Positions 7,655 through 15,614 are shown, counted from the stretch's first letter. The stretch is 19,681 nucleotides of DNA from Saprospiraceae bacterium UBA1994 (GCA_002335865.1 DDCY01000033.1:84166-103846); one strand, 5' to 3'. Numbers and translations are program-made. The notes: generated from the letters alone by a model not told the origin.

Positions 7655-8056
7655 CTACTCCTCTTCGTCAGTTGCACTTAAGTATCCTTGAGCTTCTAAA
7701 GCCACATACCATTTGATTACCTTCTTGATATCATTAGGATATACTCTCTCTCTATCAAACTCAGGAAGTATCTGCTCAAAATATGAATTCAGTACATCTC
7801 TACCGCCTTTTAAATCAGGAAGCGGTACTTCCTGAATCTTTACGGTCATTGAGTTGAATACATTTTTGAGCTCAACAGTATCCGACCAAGTGTAAATTGC
7901 TACAGTCTCAAGCGGTGTAAACTGATGTTTACGAGATGAACAGAATTTACTCTTACCTCCTCCGATAGGTATTAAAAGTAGACCATTCGGTCTGTTAGCT
8001 GCTAATTCGTATAATCCTGGAAGGCCACTCACGGCTAGTACATTAGAGAGATTCAT
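7655..8056 (-). CDS. DUF5606-family conserved protein
   Basis: This small cytoplasmic protein of 133 residues is of a type widespread in Bacteroidota and has no known function. The N-terminal half (about 1-60) has the family pattern: LSNVLAVSGLPGLYEL, then a beta-rich stretch with GLLLIPIGGGKS and a segment like PLETVAIYTW. The C-terminal half carries DIKKVIKWYVALEAQGYL, typical of the helical end, and finishes in an acidic tail. There is no signal peptide or membrane segment. It has its own -7 element close upstream and appears monocistronic. The family assignment is from recall of the motif pattern. Confidence 0.8.
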   Translation of the reverse strand: MNLSNVLAVSGLPGLYELAANRPNGLLLIPIGGGKSKFCSSRKHQFTPLETVAIYTWSDTVELKNVFNSMTVKIQEVPLPDLKGGRDVLNSYFEQILPEFDRERVYPNDIKKVIKWYVALEAQGYLSATDEEE

Positions 8057-8098
8057 ATTCTGTATTAGTAGTATATATTATAAAATGTTTTCAGGGTG

Positions 8099-8106
8099 CA
8101 AATGTA
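8099..8106 (-). promoter_or_regulatory. Promoter -7 element for the DUF5606 gene
   Basis: The minus strand reads TACATTTG, an exact TAnnTTTG match, 42 bases before the ATG at 8056. The identical octamer precedes fabG. No -33 TTG was seen at 17-23 bases. Confidence 0.45.
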
Positions 8107-8132
8107 ATTAATTCGATGATTGTATGTATCAC

Positions 8133-8173
8133 TATGTCAAAAGAAAGCAGACTAGATTTTTAGTCTAGTCCGC
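8133..8173 (-). terminator. Hairpin with U-rich tail downstream of a decayed gene
   Basis: On the minus strand a stem of 7 bp (TCTAGTC 8164-8170 / GACTAGA 8150-8156), extended by two more pairs across one mismatch, encloses a 7-base loop. It is followed by TTTCTTTTG. It lies about 50 bases beyond the stop of the remnant at 8222-9039, which is where that gene's intrinsic terminator would be expected. Confidence 0.55.
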
Positions 8174-8221
8174 TTAGATCATTTATTATGAACTGCTATG
8201 CCTCTTATGGCATCTCTCGTC

Positions 8222-9039
8222 TCACGTTAAATTGTACTCAAGGTAGTATCTCTGAGCTGTTAACTCATGTTCTCCATCATATTGATATCTTTCATAAACG
8301 CTGCTAGGTACTTATCCACTCACTCCACAGAATTAGTAAGTAATGCTCTTTTATCATCAGTGAACGCAAAATATAAAATCGTTAAAAATTCGTTTACAAT
8401 TATTGGTATATTTCTCTTAACGCGATTTCTCTTTTCATCTTTGATGATGATTTCAGAGTATATATATGCTGACCTCTCTTTTCACATATGTTACTGAAAC
8501 ATATACTTCTTGGTTGATAGGTATTATGAGTATGTTACCTAAAGAATCGACTTTCATTCTTCCATCTTCTCCTACCCAGTTTTCTCTACCCACTTCGATG
8601 ACCGCTTTCTCATGGAAATGATCAAATCCCTCAGATTATGTACCGAGTATTTTATCTTCAACTTGTACTATCACTTGATAATCTACAGTACAGCAATATA
8701 TCTATCATTCTTTTGATATGAAAGAAGTGTCACTAGTATTGTAAGATAATGCATCGTTAATAAAAATCTCAAAATCAAGCGCCTATATTGCCGGTATATA
8801 GCAACTGTTTAAGAAAAATGTTTGAACTAAAACATAACTAAGCTATTCATCGAATAATACATTAGGATCTTGTAACCTATTACTTTTGAGAAGTTTATTT
8901 GCACCATCCAATATGATCAAATCTCTAAAGGCTGAATCTTCTTCGCTATCATATAACGAAATCATTGATGATGCAAACATGCCAAATAAAAGATCTCATA
9001 ATAATTAGAGATCAGCCTGGTGTAAATCGTCGCTTTCAT
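8222..9039 (-). pseudogene. Decayed minus-strand gene, unidentified, several stops and frameshifts
   Basis: No intact gene fills this stretch, but the minus strand can be followed piecewise as protein-like sequence. The pieces are: ATG 9039 with MKATIYTRLIS (stop at 8962); an overlapping frame (8990 to 8843) with LLFGMFASSMISLYD and LIILDGANKLLKSN; one frame of 110 codons from 8782 to 8453 interrupted by TGA-TAG (8702-8707) and TAA (8636-8638), containing EKAVIEVGRENWVGEDGRMK and NILIIPINQEVYVSVTYV; then a shifted frame with SEIIIKDEKRNR and NEFLTILYFAFTDDKRALL, broken by TGA (8320-8322); and last a frame ending in YDGEHELTAQRYYLEY with stop at 8222. The start resembles a signal peptide. A product of roughly 270 residues is implied. 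I do not recognise the family. The plus-strand frame at 8267-8497 is a shadow of this remnant. Confidence 0.6.
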
Positions 9040-9073
9040 TACTTTTATGTATTTATTAATTTAGAAGATCAAT

Positions 9074-10279
9074 ATGCTCAAAATAGGAATCATACGCGAA
9101 GACAAGTCTCCACCTGATAGTAGAGTGCCACTTAATCCAACTCAGTGTAAAACATTGATAGACGATGGCATTGATATAGTGGTGCAATCTTCTCAAGTGA
9201 GATGCTTTACCGATAAAGACTATCAATCTGCAGGAGTACCTGTGGTTATCGATGTCGTAGATAGAGACATACTAATAGGGGTTAAAGAAGTACCGATAGG
9301 TAAATTGATACCCAATAAAACATACTTCTTCTTTTCTCATACGATCAAGAAACAGGTATATAATCGTAAACTATTACAAGCTGTTATAGAACGTAATATT
9401 AGACTTCTTGACTACGAAGTTTTGACCAATAAGAGTGGAGCTAGAGTTATCGCATTTGGAAAGTTCGCTGGTATGGTAGGTGCGCATAATTCACTTTGGA
9501 CATATGCTCAACGTACTGGCACTTTCGAATTGCCGAGAATGAAAGATCTATATAATTATGCCGCAGCCAAAGATGTATATAATAAAACGAAATTTCCAAA
9601 TGTAAAACTCGTTTTGACTGGCACTGGAAGAGTAGCAAATGGAGCCGCACAAGTATTAGATGATATGGGATTCCAAAAAGTAAGGCCGATGGATTATATT
9701 ACAAAGCAATATGATCGTCCTATCTATACTCAACTAAGTAGTTTCTACTATACTAAGCGAAAAGATAAAAGGGAATTTGATGATGTGAGAGACTTCTATA
9801 ATAATCCATCCATGTACGAATCAGATTTTGATCACTTTTTATTGAACAGTGATATCATGGTCAATGGAATTTATTGGAATAATGATGCTCCGGCATTCTT
9901 TACTTTAGAACAATTAACTTCTGATGACTTTAACATTAAAGTGATCGCAGATGTAACTTGTGATATCGCACCAATCAGTTCTATTCCTACTACCATCAAA
10001 GCAAGTACTATTGCTGATCCAGTATTTGGTTATGATCCTCAAACACAAACGGAATCAAAACCATATCAAGCACATACATTAGATATGATGACTATCGACA
10101 ACCTACCAAACGAACTCCCACGTGATGCATCTACAGCATTTGGAGAAATGTTCATAGAACACGTGATACCTGAGTTGATCGCAGGTGGTGGACCAATGCT
10201 TGATAAAGGAAGCGTTACACGAGATGGCGATTTGGGTAAACACTTTGAGTACTTACGTAATTACTTGAAGGGCAATTAA
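9074..10279 (+). CDS. Saccharopine dehydrogenase (L-lysine-forming) / lysine-ketoglutarate reductase-like enzyme
   Basis: This is a 401-residue NAD(P)-dependent enzyme of the alanine dehydrogenase/PNT N-terminal superfamily. The N-terminal lobe has IGIIREDKSPPDSRVPLNP, then Lys71 in GVKEVP and His89 in FFFSHTIKKQ, which correspond by position to the catalytic Lys77/His96 pair of yeast Lys1. The stretch LLDYEVLTNKSGARVIAFG and the AG-x-VGAH segment also match that family. The Rossmann motif GTGRVANG is at 183-190, and ADVTCDIAPISSIP with DPVFGYDP lies near the C-terminus. Such enzymes interconvert lysine plus 2-oxoglutarate and saccharopine. No glutamate-forming saccharopine dehydrogenase partner is in the window, so biosynthetic or catabolic direction cannot be decided. 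The membrane-anchored MliC-like gene starts 43 bases downstream. Confidence 0.8.
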   Translation: MLKIGIIREDKSPPDSRVPLNPTQCKTLIDDGIDIVVQSSQVRCFTDKDYQSAGVPVVIDVVDRDILIGVKEVPIGKLIPNKTYFFFSHTIKKQVYNRKLLQAVIERNIRLLDYEVLTNKSGARVIAFGKFAGMVGAHNSLWTYAQRTGTFELPRMKDLYNYAAAKDVYNKTKFPNVKLVLTGTGRVANGAAQVLDDMGFQKVRPMDYITKQYDRPIYTQLSSFYYTKRKDKREFDDVRDFYNNPSMYESDFDHFLLNSDIMVNGIYWNNDAPAFFTLEQLTSDDFNIKVIADVTCDIAPISSIPTTIKASTIADPVFGYDPQTQTESKPYQAHTLDMMTIDNLPNELPRDASTAFGEMFIEHVIPELIAGGGPMLDKGSVTRDGDLGKHFEYLRNYLKGN

Positions 10280-10322
10280 CTTTTATCCACATTTCTAATT
10301 TCAACAGAAATAAAAAAGTATC

Positions 10323-11012
10323 ATGGCATCAGAACGAATGAGAACATTATTGCCCTATGTATCTATTGGAATAGGGATACTTGTATACGTCCTATATTAT
10401 TATAGTACTCAGAATTGGAAGCAAGCCCAATCTGATTATGAAAGACAACAAATAGAAGCAAGTCAATCTAAGAAAAGAGCGGATAAAAAATACTTAGATG
10501 AGGCTAAACCATGGATCTCTAGCGATGGAAATAAGATTTATAAAATTGTAAGTCGTAAAGAAAAAAATGGCCTTACATGGATAAAACTTACAGAGCTTAA
10601 TGAAATTATAACTTACAATCTCAGACAAGTAGAATCTGCTAATGGAGAAAAATATTCTAGCAATGCTGGTAATATCTTTTGGATCAAAGGGGATGAAGCT
10701 ATATTTGAAAATAGTGAAAAGAAAACTGACAACCTGAAGAGTCCTCAAGTTTATAAAGGTTTATATTCCTATATGGCAGATGCTAACTCTTTCAAACTGT
10801 GCGATGGAGACCAAAGAATATCTATTTCGATGTTAGGAGACAATATTAAAATAGAACAAGAATACTCCAAAATAAATAGATCTGGAGAAGATGTTTATCT
10901 TGAAATAGAAGGCGCTATGATCAAAAAAATGAGTTTGGAGGGAACTAAGAAGATTAATGCTATATATCCTTATCAGTTTTTGAAAATTGAAGATCGTAAA
11001 GACTGCAAATAA
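10323..11012 (+). CDS. Membrane-anchored protein with MliC-like domain
   Basis: This protein has 229 residues. A single N-terminal membrane segment (about 8-28) lacks a lipobox and is followed by a charged, probably coiled stretch (31-60). Residues 65-130 end in SANGEKY-x4-GNIFWIKGDEAIF, the signature pattern of MliC/PliC-type lysozyme inhibitors, although the usual first Cys of that fold is absent. A second beta-rich part (about 138-227) has KGLYSYMADANSFKLCDGD and YLEIEG, resembling the small domain that follows MliC or occurs in NlpE-like lipoproteins; a Cys pair (near 159 and 228) could bond. It probably faces the periplasm. It lies 43 bases after the saccharopine dehydrogenase-like gene and may share its transcript, but the functions do not obviously connect. 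Lysozyme inhibition is inference. Confidence 0.65.
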   Translation: MASERMRTLLPYVSIGIGILVYVLYYYSTQNWKQAQSDYERQQIEASQSKKRADKKYLDEAKPWISSDGNKIYKIVSRKEKNGLTWIKLTELNEIITYNLRQVESANGEKYSSNAGNIFWIKGDEAIFENSEKKTDNLKSPQVYKGLYSYMADANSFKLCDGDQRISISMLGDNIKIEQEYSKINRSGEDVYLEIEGAMIKKMSLEGTKKINAIYPYQFLKIEDRKDCK

Positions 11013-11031
11013 CCTATTATTTTGAAGTTAC

Positions 11032-12600
11032 TTACGAACTACAACTCAACATCGAACATCCCACTTTGTTTCTTGCCCACTCTGGTCTCTTCGCAAACCA
11101 TTCTTGATTTTCTGGTTGATCTGAATAAGGATCTTTAAGTAATTTATACAATTCATCGATCAATGCATAATCGCCATCATTAGCTTTATCGATAGCTAAC
11201 TGAGCCATATAATTTCGCAATACATACTTTGGATTTACAGCATCCATTTTCTTTTTTCGATCAGAAGCAATGGCATCTACTTCAGTTAATCTATCAAGAT
11301 ATTTTCTGAACCAACTTAACCAAGAATGTTGTAAATCATCTATTTCTTCAATCGTGACATAAAAAGCTTCTTTAACTAAATTTAAAGCATCTTGTTCATT
11401 CATAGCCACTTGATCTATATCTGATAATAATCGAAAGAAAATTGTCATATCCGTCTCTGTCAACTGCAATACTTGCTCAAGCTCTTGAATGAGTTTCATG
11501 TCTGATTCACCTTGTGTCACGACTCCTATTTTTTGACCCATCATCACGAAATATCTCTTAGGATAAGCCAGCTGATAAGTCTTGAGTATCGCTTCCAAAG
11601 CGGGTACATCGTCTACCAAAACATTAAGTGCATTAGCCAATTGCATAAGATTCCAAAGCGCCATATTGGGCTGATTACCATATCTATACCGTTTACCTTG
11701 AGCATCAGTAGTATTCGGTGTCCACTCTGGATCATATCCCTCTAACCATCCATACGGACCATAGTCTATCGTAAGACCGAGGATAGACATATTATCAGTA
11801 TTCATCACTCCATGAACAAAACCGACTCGTTGCCAATGGAGTACCATATCCAATGTTTTATCCACGACCTCTTGAAAAAACTGTAAATAACCTTCATTCT
11901 CTCTATTAATGATATGAGAATGAAAATGATTTATCGTATAATCGACTATGGTCTTGAGTGTATCCTTATCTTCTCGTGCCATGAAAATCTGGTAGCTACC
12001 AAACCTCAAGAAACTGGGCGCTACTCTACACACCACTGCACCTTTTTCATAATCAGCATTACCATCATACAACATGTCACGCATCACTTCATCACCAGTG
12101 AGTGATAATGAAAGGGATCTTGTGGTAGGTACTCCTAGATGGTGCATCGCTTCACTACACAGATGTTCTCTTATAGACGATCTAAGTACGGCTAATCCAT
12201 CTGCAGATCTAGAATATGGCGTCTCTCCTGCACCTTTGAGTTGTAAAGCCCAACTAGTATTATTATTTTTTACTTCACAGAGATTAATCGCTCTACCATC
12301 ACCCAATTGTCCAGCCCAATGTCCAAACTGATGACCAGCATAACACATTGCATATGGAGAAGTATTAGGCATCACTTCCGCACCAGAAAATACTTTCCTA
12401 AAAGACTCCGACTTAGCATCATCCGCATCTAACCCAATAGCTGTCAACATATCATCCGAAACATGTACTACACTAGGATTACTTGGAATCCTTGGTGTCA
12501 CATATGAAAAACAAGCTTCTTCAACTTGTCTTCGATAGTTGCGTAAGCTAGGATCTGCTTGCAACTTTTTATTGAAAGTATCTTGTATATTAAGTTTCAC
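11032..12600 (-). CDS. selO: SelO-family protein adenylyltransferase (AMPylator)
   Basis: This pseudokinase-fold enzyme transfers AMP from ATP to protein hydroxyl side chains (formerly UPF0061/YdiU). The 522 residues include QLGDGRAINL (98-107), LKGAGETPYSRSADG (121-135, Lys122), SSIREHL (141-147), HGVMNTDN (263-270) and DYGP (279-282), the family's nucleotide and metal-binding motifs. The C-terminus is CSMLSCSS: Cys520 is third from the end, where eukaryotic SelO has selenocysteine; the codon is TGT and the stop TAA, so no recoding is involved. The start is GTG at 12598-12600, which gives the usual N-terminus with F-x9-D-P and N-Y-R-R-Q-V. It converges on the MliC-like gene, with only 19 bases between. 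E. coli SelO works in redox stress; the same role here is inferred. Confidence 0.93.
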   Translation of the reverse strand: MKLNIQDTFNKKLQADPSLRNYRRQVEEACFSYVTPRIPSNPSVVHVSDDMLTAIGLDADDAKSESFRKVFSGAEVMPNTSPYAMCYAGHQFGHWAGQLGDGRAINLCEVKNNNTSWALQLKGAGETPYSRSADGLAVLRSSIREHLCSEAMHHLGVPTTRSLSLSLTGDEVMRDMLYDGNADYEKGAVVCRVAPSFLRFGSYQIFMAREDKDTLKTIVDYTINHFHSHIINRENEGYLQFFQEVVDKTLDMVLHWQRVGFVHGVMNTDNMSILGLTIDYGPYGWLEGYDPEWTPNTTDAQGKRYRYGNQPNMALWNLMQLANALNVLVDDVPALEAILKTYQLAYPKRYFVMMGQKIGVVTQGESDMKLIQELEQVLQLTETDMTIFFRLLSDIDQVAMNEQDALNLVKEAFYVTIEEIDDLQHSWLSWFRKYLDRLTEVDAIASDRKKKMDAVNPKYVLRNYMAQLAIDKANDGDYALIDELYKLLKDPYSDQPENQEWFAKRPEWARNKVGCSMLSCSS

Positions 12601-12643
12601 TAGATATGATCATTGATATATATAACTAAACTACTCAGAGCCA

Positions 12644-12928
12644 TTAAAGTTTTAAACTACTATTGTCTACTCTCTTAGCAAACATAGACATTAATTTTTT
12701 GAGTTTTGGTTCGATCTTATTTTTACAAAAAGCTTTCTCAGGATTATTAAAGTAATAATCCTGATATTAATATTTATTGATTTTAAACTCCGAAAACGAA
12801 AGCGCCTTAGTTATAATCATATCCTCAAAACATCTTTGAAGAGTAATGATAGCTTGATGAGACTTTTCGTTTTGCTCATTGTCACATTACAATTGTTTTT
12901 TGAAAATAATTTGGTATCCCCTTGTCAT
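12644..12928 (-). pseudogene. Small decayed ORF with two internal stops
   Basis: From ATG at 12926-12928 one minus-strand frame of 95 codons runs to TAA at 12644-12646, interrupted by TAA at 12887-12889 and TAA at 12767-12769. Between the stops the translation is protein-like: MTRGYQIIFKKQL, then SHQAIITLQRCFEDMI and ALSFSEFKINKY, then NNPEKAFCKNKIEPKLKKL and MFAKRVDN. I do not recognise the family, and the absence of shifts means an unusually expressed short ORF set cannot be ruled out. It lies between selO and the ligase-CBS gene, both on the same strand, and accounts for most of this 390-base gap. Confidence 0.45.
12738..12764. repeat. Perfect 12-bp inverted repeat with 3-base loop
   Basis: TCAGGATTATTA (12738-12749) pairs completely with TAATAATCCTGA (12753-12764) around AAG. 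It falls inside the decayed ORF at 12644-12928. On the minus strand a CTTTTT tract begins about 5 bases after the stem, so it could act as a terminator for transcription from the ligase-CBS gene 227 bases upstream; the distance and the gap before the T run make this uncertain. Confidence 0.6.
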
Positions 12929-12990
12929 GATTTCACTTTGCTTTGTCGTGGCGTACTACACTTGTTTTTTTTGCGAAAAAAGGCGCTAGC

Positions 12991-14907
12991 CTAATCCATT
13001 CTTTCAATCAACCTCCTACTAATACGAATAAAGTCGTTCTCTGTAATTAGCCCTACAAGATCGACCCCGTTAACTAACACTGGTAGACAACCGATGTCAT
13101 GCTCGCGCATGAGTCTAATAGCTTCCTTAATAGTCGTTTCTTCGGTGACAGTAACAATATCCGTAACCATTATATCTTCTACAGTGCGAGTTTTTCTTTT
13201 AGTAGGATTTCGTGTCAACTCTCTCAATATTAATCTTGCCGAAACCAAGCCTATCAACTTCCCTTTAGCATCCTCTACTGGAGTATATTTTATCTTGTTC
13301 CAATCCATGAGTTCTGCAACCAATTGAATGATATCATTCTTCTGAACTGTAAATAAGTCAGTAGCCATAAAATCAGAAACTAACATCTCTGAAATCTTAT
13401 ACTGTTTTAAACTATTTGTATCTGGAGCTGGCCAATTGTGTACAGGTATATTTTTCTTTTGATTGTTTACGATTTCAGCAGTAATCACTCTTAATGCTTC
13501 GTCTTCTCCTATTGTTTTTTTGAGTTCAGAATATCCTCTGAGCATCCATCTTGCACCTGTCATATGTTTTTTGGCACGCTCTTCAATTACACCTAAGTAT
13601 TTGTCTATATCCGCTTTATTAACTTTTCGGTATTCTAGGCCCTCTCTAGCAATTGGTATAAGCTTTTCTCTAATCAGTTGAGATGCTGGTATCTTTTCGT
13701 CATCAAACCAATTGAACTTAGAATCGATACCAAACTGAGCCGCCTTAGCAAAATTGTCACGCGCATCTTCAAAGGAAATATGCTTTGTAATATCATCTGT
13801 ACGTTGCGCCATTCCTTCCATCAATCCTAACCAAAAACACGCACTTGCTACCTCATCTATCACGGTTGGTCCAGCGGCGATTACACGATTTTCTATTCTT
13901 AAATGCGGCTTTCCGTTATCACTTATTCCGTAACAAGGACGATTCCATCTGTACACTGTTGAATTATGTACTTGCAAAGACCTAAGCCTTGGTATTTGAC
14001 CTTTCTTGATACATGCTAAAGAATCTTCTTTTACATCAGAACTCAATAATACACGGAATCTAGCAATATCCTCTTTATATATTTCCATGATAGACTTATG
14101 TAACCAATCTCTGCCAAAACTTACCCTAGCGCTACGCTCACGCATATGATCATGTGATGATCTAGTGTCCAATGCTTGCTGAAACATCGCAATCCTACTT
14201 TCATGCCAAAGCCTTTTACCGAACACTAATGGACTATTAGCAGAGATCGCCATAACAGGGCCTGTTATGGCCTGAGCAATGTTATACATCTTCACGAAAT
14301 CACTAGGCTCTATCTGTAAGTGTATCTGAAAACTAGTATTCACCGCCTCTAGAAGCGGACTATCATGCTTGAGGGCCAATTCATCTATTCCACTCAACTT
14401 GAGTTCATATGAATTACCTATTAATTGCTGATTAATAGCTTCCATCAATGCATAGTACCTCTTTTGGGGGGTGAGATTGTCCATGATTAAGTCTCTCTTC
14501 TTAAGCGTGGGTAATATCCCTGTAAGCACGAGATCAGTATCCATTGTATCAAGTACTTCTTGTATTTTATCTAGTTTCTCGGAATTTTCTTTCTCGAGAT
14601 CAGAAAAGCAAGAACCTATAAATTTTCTTGGAGTAAGATTCGTCTCTAGATTAAACTTAGCCAATTCGGTCTCTACCCAGTCATAATCTTTCATCTTTTC
14701 CAGGGCTTCCATTGCAACACAAGCAGGCTTTTGGCTTTGCTTATTTACCATTACCATCTCCTGTTCAGCGCCTATACGAATAGTGCCAGACTCAAACCAT
14801 TTATGCTCGAGCATATATTCCATAGCTTGTACGTCGGCTAGTAGAGCCTTGACAAACTTTTGCATTTTTTTCTCATCATTAAGTGCTGATACTCTCTGTT
14901 CTCCCAT
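12991..14907 (-). CDS. GCS2-type carboxylate-amine ligase domain fused to a CBS pair
   Basis: This 638-residue cytoplasmic protein has two parts. Residues about 20-500 belong to the glutamate-cysteine ligase type 2 / YbdK superfamily, a glutamine-synthetase-like fold. Visible are the metal/ATP motif IRIGAEQEMVMV (Glu48, Glu50), the substrate-region NTSFQIHLQI, and the arginine motif RIENRVIAAGPT. Residues about 508-565 and 578-633 form two CBS motifs (SDFMATDLFTV and EDIMVTDIVTV openings), which in other proteins bind adenine nucleotides such as AMP, ATP or SAM. The ligase substrate is not readable; glutamate plus an amine or cysteine is the family expectation. The start is ATG 14905-14907; an interrupted palindrome lies 22 bases upstream. 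It is divergent from a small lipoprotein gene. An energy-sensing amide ligase is a reasonable inference, not shown. Confidence 0.82.
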   Translation of the reverse strand: MGEQRVSALNDEKKMQKFVKALLADVQAMEYMLEHKWFESGTIRIGAEQEMVMVNKQSQKPACVAMEALEKMKDYDWVETELAKFNLETNLTPRKFIGSCFSDLEKENSEKLDKIQEVLDTMDTDLVLTGILPTLKKRDLIMDNLTPQKRYYALMEAINQQLIGNSYELKLSGIDELALKHDSPLLEAVNTSFQIHLQIEPSDFVKMYNIAQAITGPVMAISANSPLVFGKRLWHESRIAMFQQALDTRSSHDHMRERSARVSFGRDWLHKSIMEIYKEDIARFRVLLSSDVKEDSLACIKKGQIPRLRSLQVHNSTVYRWNRPCYGISDNGKPHLRIENRVIAAGPTVIDEVASACFWLGLMEGMAQRTDDITKHISFEDARDNFAKAAQFGIDSKFNWFDDEKIPASQLIREKLIPIAREGLEYRKVNKADIDKYLGVIEERAKKHMTGARWMLRGYSELKKTIGEDEALRVITAEIVNNQKKNIPVHNWPAPDTNSLKQYKISEMLVSDFMATDLFTVQKNDIIQLVAELMDWNKIKYTPVEDAKGKLIGLVSARLILRELTRNPTKRKTRTVEDIMVTDIVTVTEETTIKEAIRLMREHDIGCLPVLVNGVDLVGLITENDFIRISRRLIERMD

Positions 14908-14928
14908 GTGGCTTTATGTTTCGATAGT

Positions 14929-14944
14929 ATTTCTATGTAGAAAT
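14929..14944. promoter_or_regulatory. Interrupted palindrome between divergent genes, candidate operator
   Basis: ATTTCTA-TG-TAGAAAT is an exact 7-bp inverted repeat with a 2-base centre, 22 bases upstream of the ligase-CBS ATG. Its position inside the 132-base divergent spacer fits a repressor site for that gene, or possibly for both. No canonical -7 element was found on the minus strand here. Confidence 0.35.
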
Positions 14945-15039
14945 GCAAGATCAAGATATCGAAATATTTTTTTTGACGTTATATTTAAGGGCATTTTCTA
15001 TTCAAGCACGTTCTTATTAGACAATCTGAAAGGTATTAT

Positions 15040-15573
15040 ATGAAAATAAGATTAAATCAATTATCAGTATTAGTCGCTACAATAGGATCTCTACTATTGT
15101 TTTTAGGATGTAGCAAAGATGAAGAACCAAGATTCAGTATGTCTGTGGAAGTATTTGTATCCTTCCCTGCGGAATTCAATACTGTTGCCACACATACAAT
15201 AGAACTCTTTAGCCTACCTAACTTCATAAACACTAGATTGGCACAGAATAGTATGACAGCAGATCAGGTCACGAGTATAGTAGCTGGTAGAGGTCAAATC
15301 ATTCCTGTATCTTCTAATGTGCAATACCAACTAATAAATAATGTAGTTGTGAACGTGAGTTCCGTAGACAATGATGACTTGAATGAAATGTACTATAATG
15401 ATTTCATCGAATTTGACCATAACGGTAGTCTAGAATTACTCAGCAGTATATCAGAGCTTAAGGACATAATGTTGGATGGAGTATTCGACTTACAAGTCAA
15501 GTACAACTTAAGACAAAGTCTACTTACTGAAACCGAGCATAAACTTAGGTTTGATCTTTTGATCTTCGATTAA
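15040..15573 (+). CDS. Small hypothetical lipoprotein
   Basis: This 177-residue protein begins with a typical Bacteroidota lipoprotein signal: a positively charged start, a hydrophobic segment, and lipobox LFLGC with Cys24, followed by an SKDEEP linker. The rest alternates hydrophobic and polar residues in a beta-rich pattern with no cysteines and no catalytic motif that I recognise. A compact all-beta periplasmic or outer-membrane lipoprotein is likely. The start ATG at 15040 is preceded by AAAGG at 15030-15034, which may help initiation. It lies between the divergent ligase-CBS gene and the MFS transporter, 74 bases before the latter. Function unknown. Confidence 0.75.
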   Translation: MKIRLNQLSVLVATIGSLLLFLGCSKDEEPRFSMSVEVFVSFPAEFNTVATHTIELFSLPNFINTRLAQNSMTADQVTSIVAGRGQIIPVSSNVQYQLINNVVVNVSSVDNDDLNEMYYNDFIEFDHNGSLELLSSISELKDIMLDGVFDLQVKYNLRQSLLTETEHKLRFDLLIFD

Positions 15574-15614
15574 TTTTCTTGCTACTAACATTCTCTTATT
15601 AACAACTATTGTTG

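Noticed and set aside
8267..8497. Plus-strand open frame of 76 codons in the gap before the saccharopine dehydrogenase-like gene
   Set aside because: The minus strand of the same bases gives far more protein-like sequence in the decayed gene; the plus frame is a by-product of its stops being on the other strand.
8222..8990. Stop-codon recoding as an explanation for the interrupted frames
   Set aside because: Different stop types (TGA, TAG, TAA) and true frameshifts occur together here, while intact genes in the window end normally with the same codons. Decay is simpler.
10291..10311. Short hairpin (ATTTCT / AGAAAT) between the saccharopine dehydrogenase-like and MliC-like genes
   Set aside because: Only 6 AT-rich pairs with a 9-base loop and an A run instead of a T run on the coding strand; not a credible terminator.
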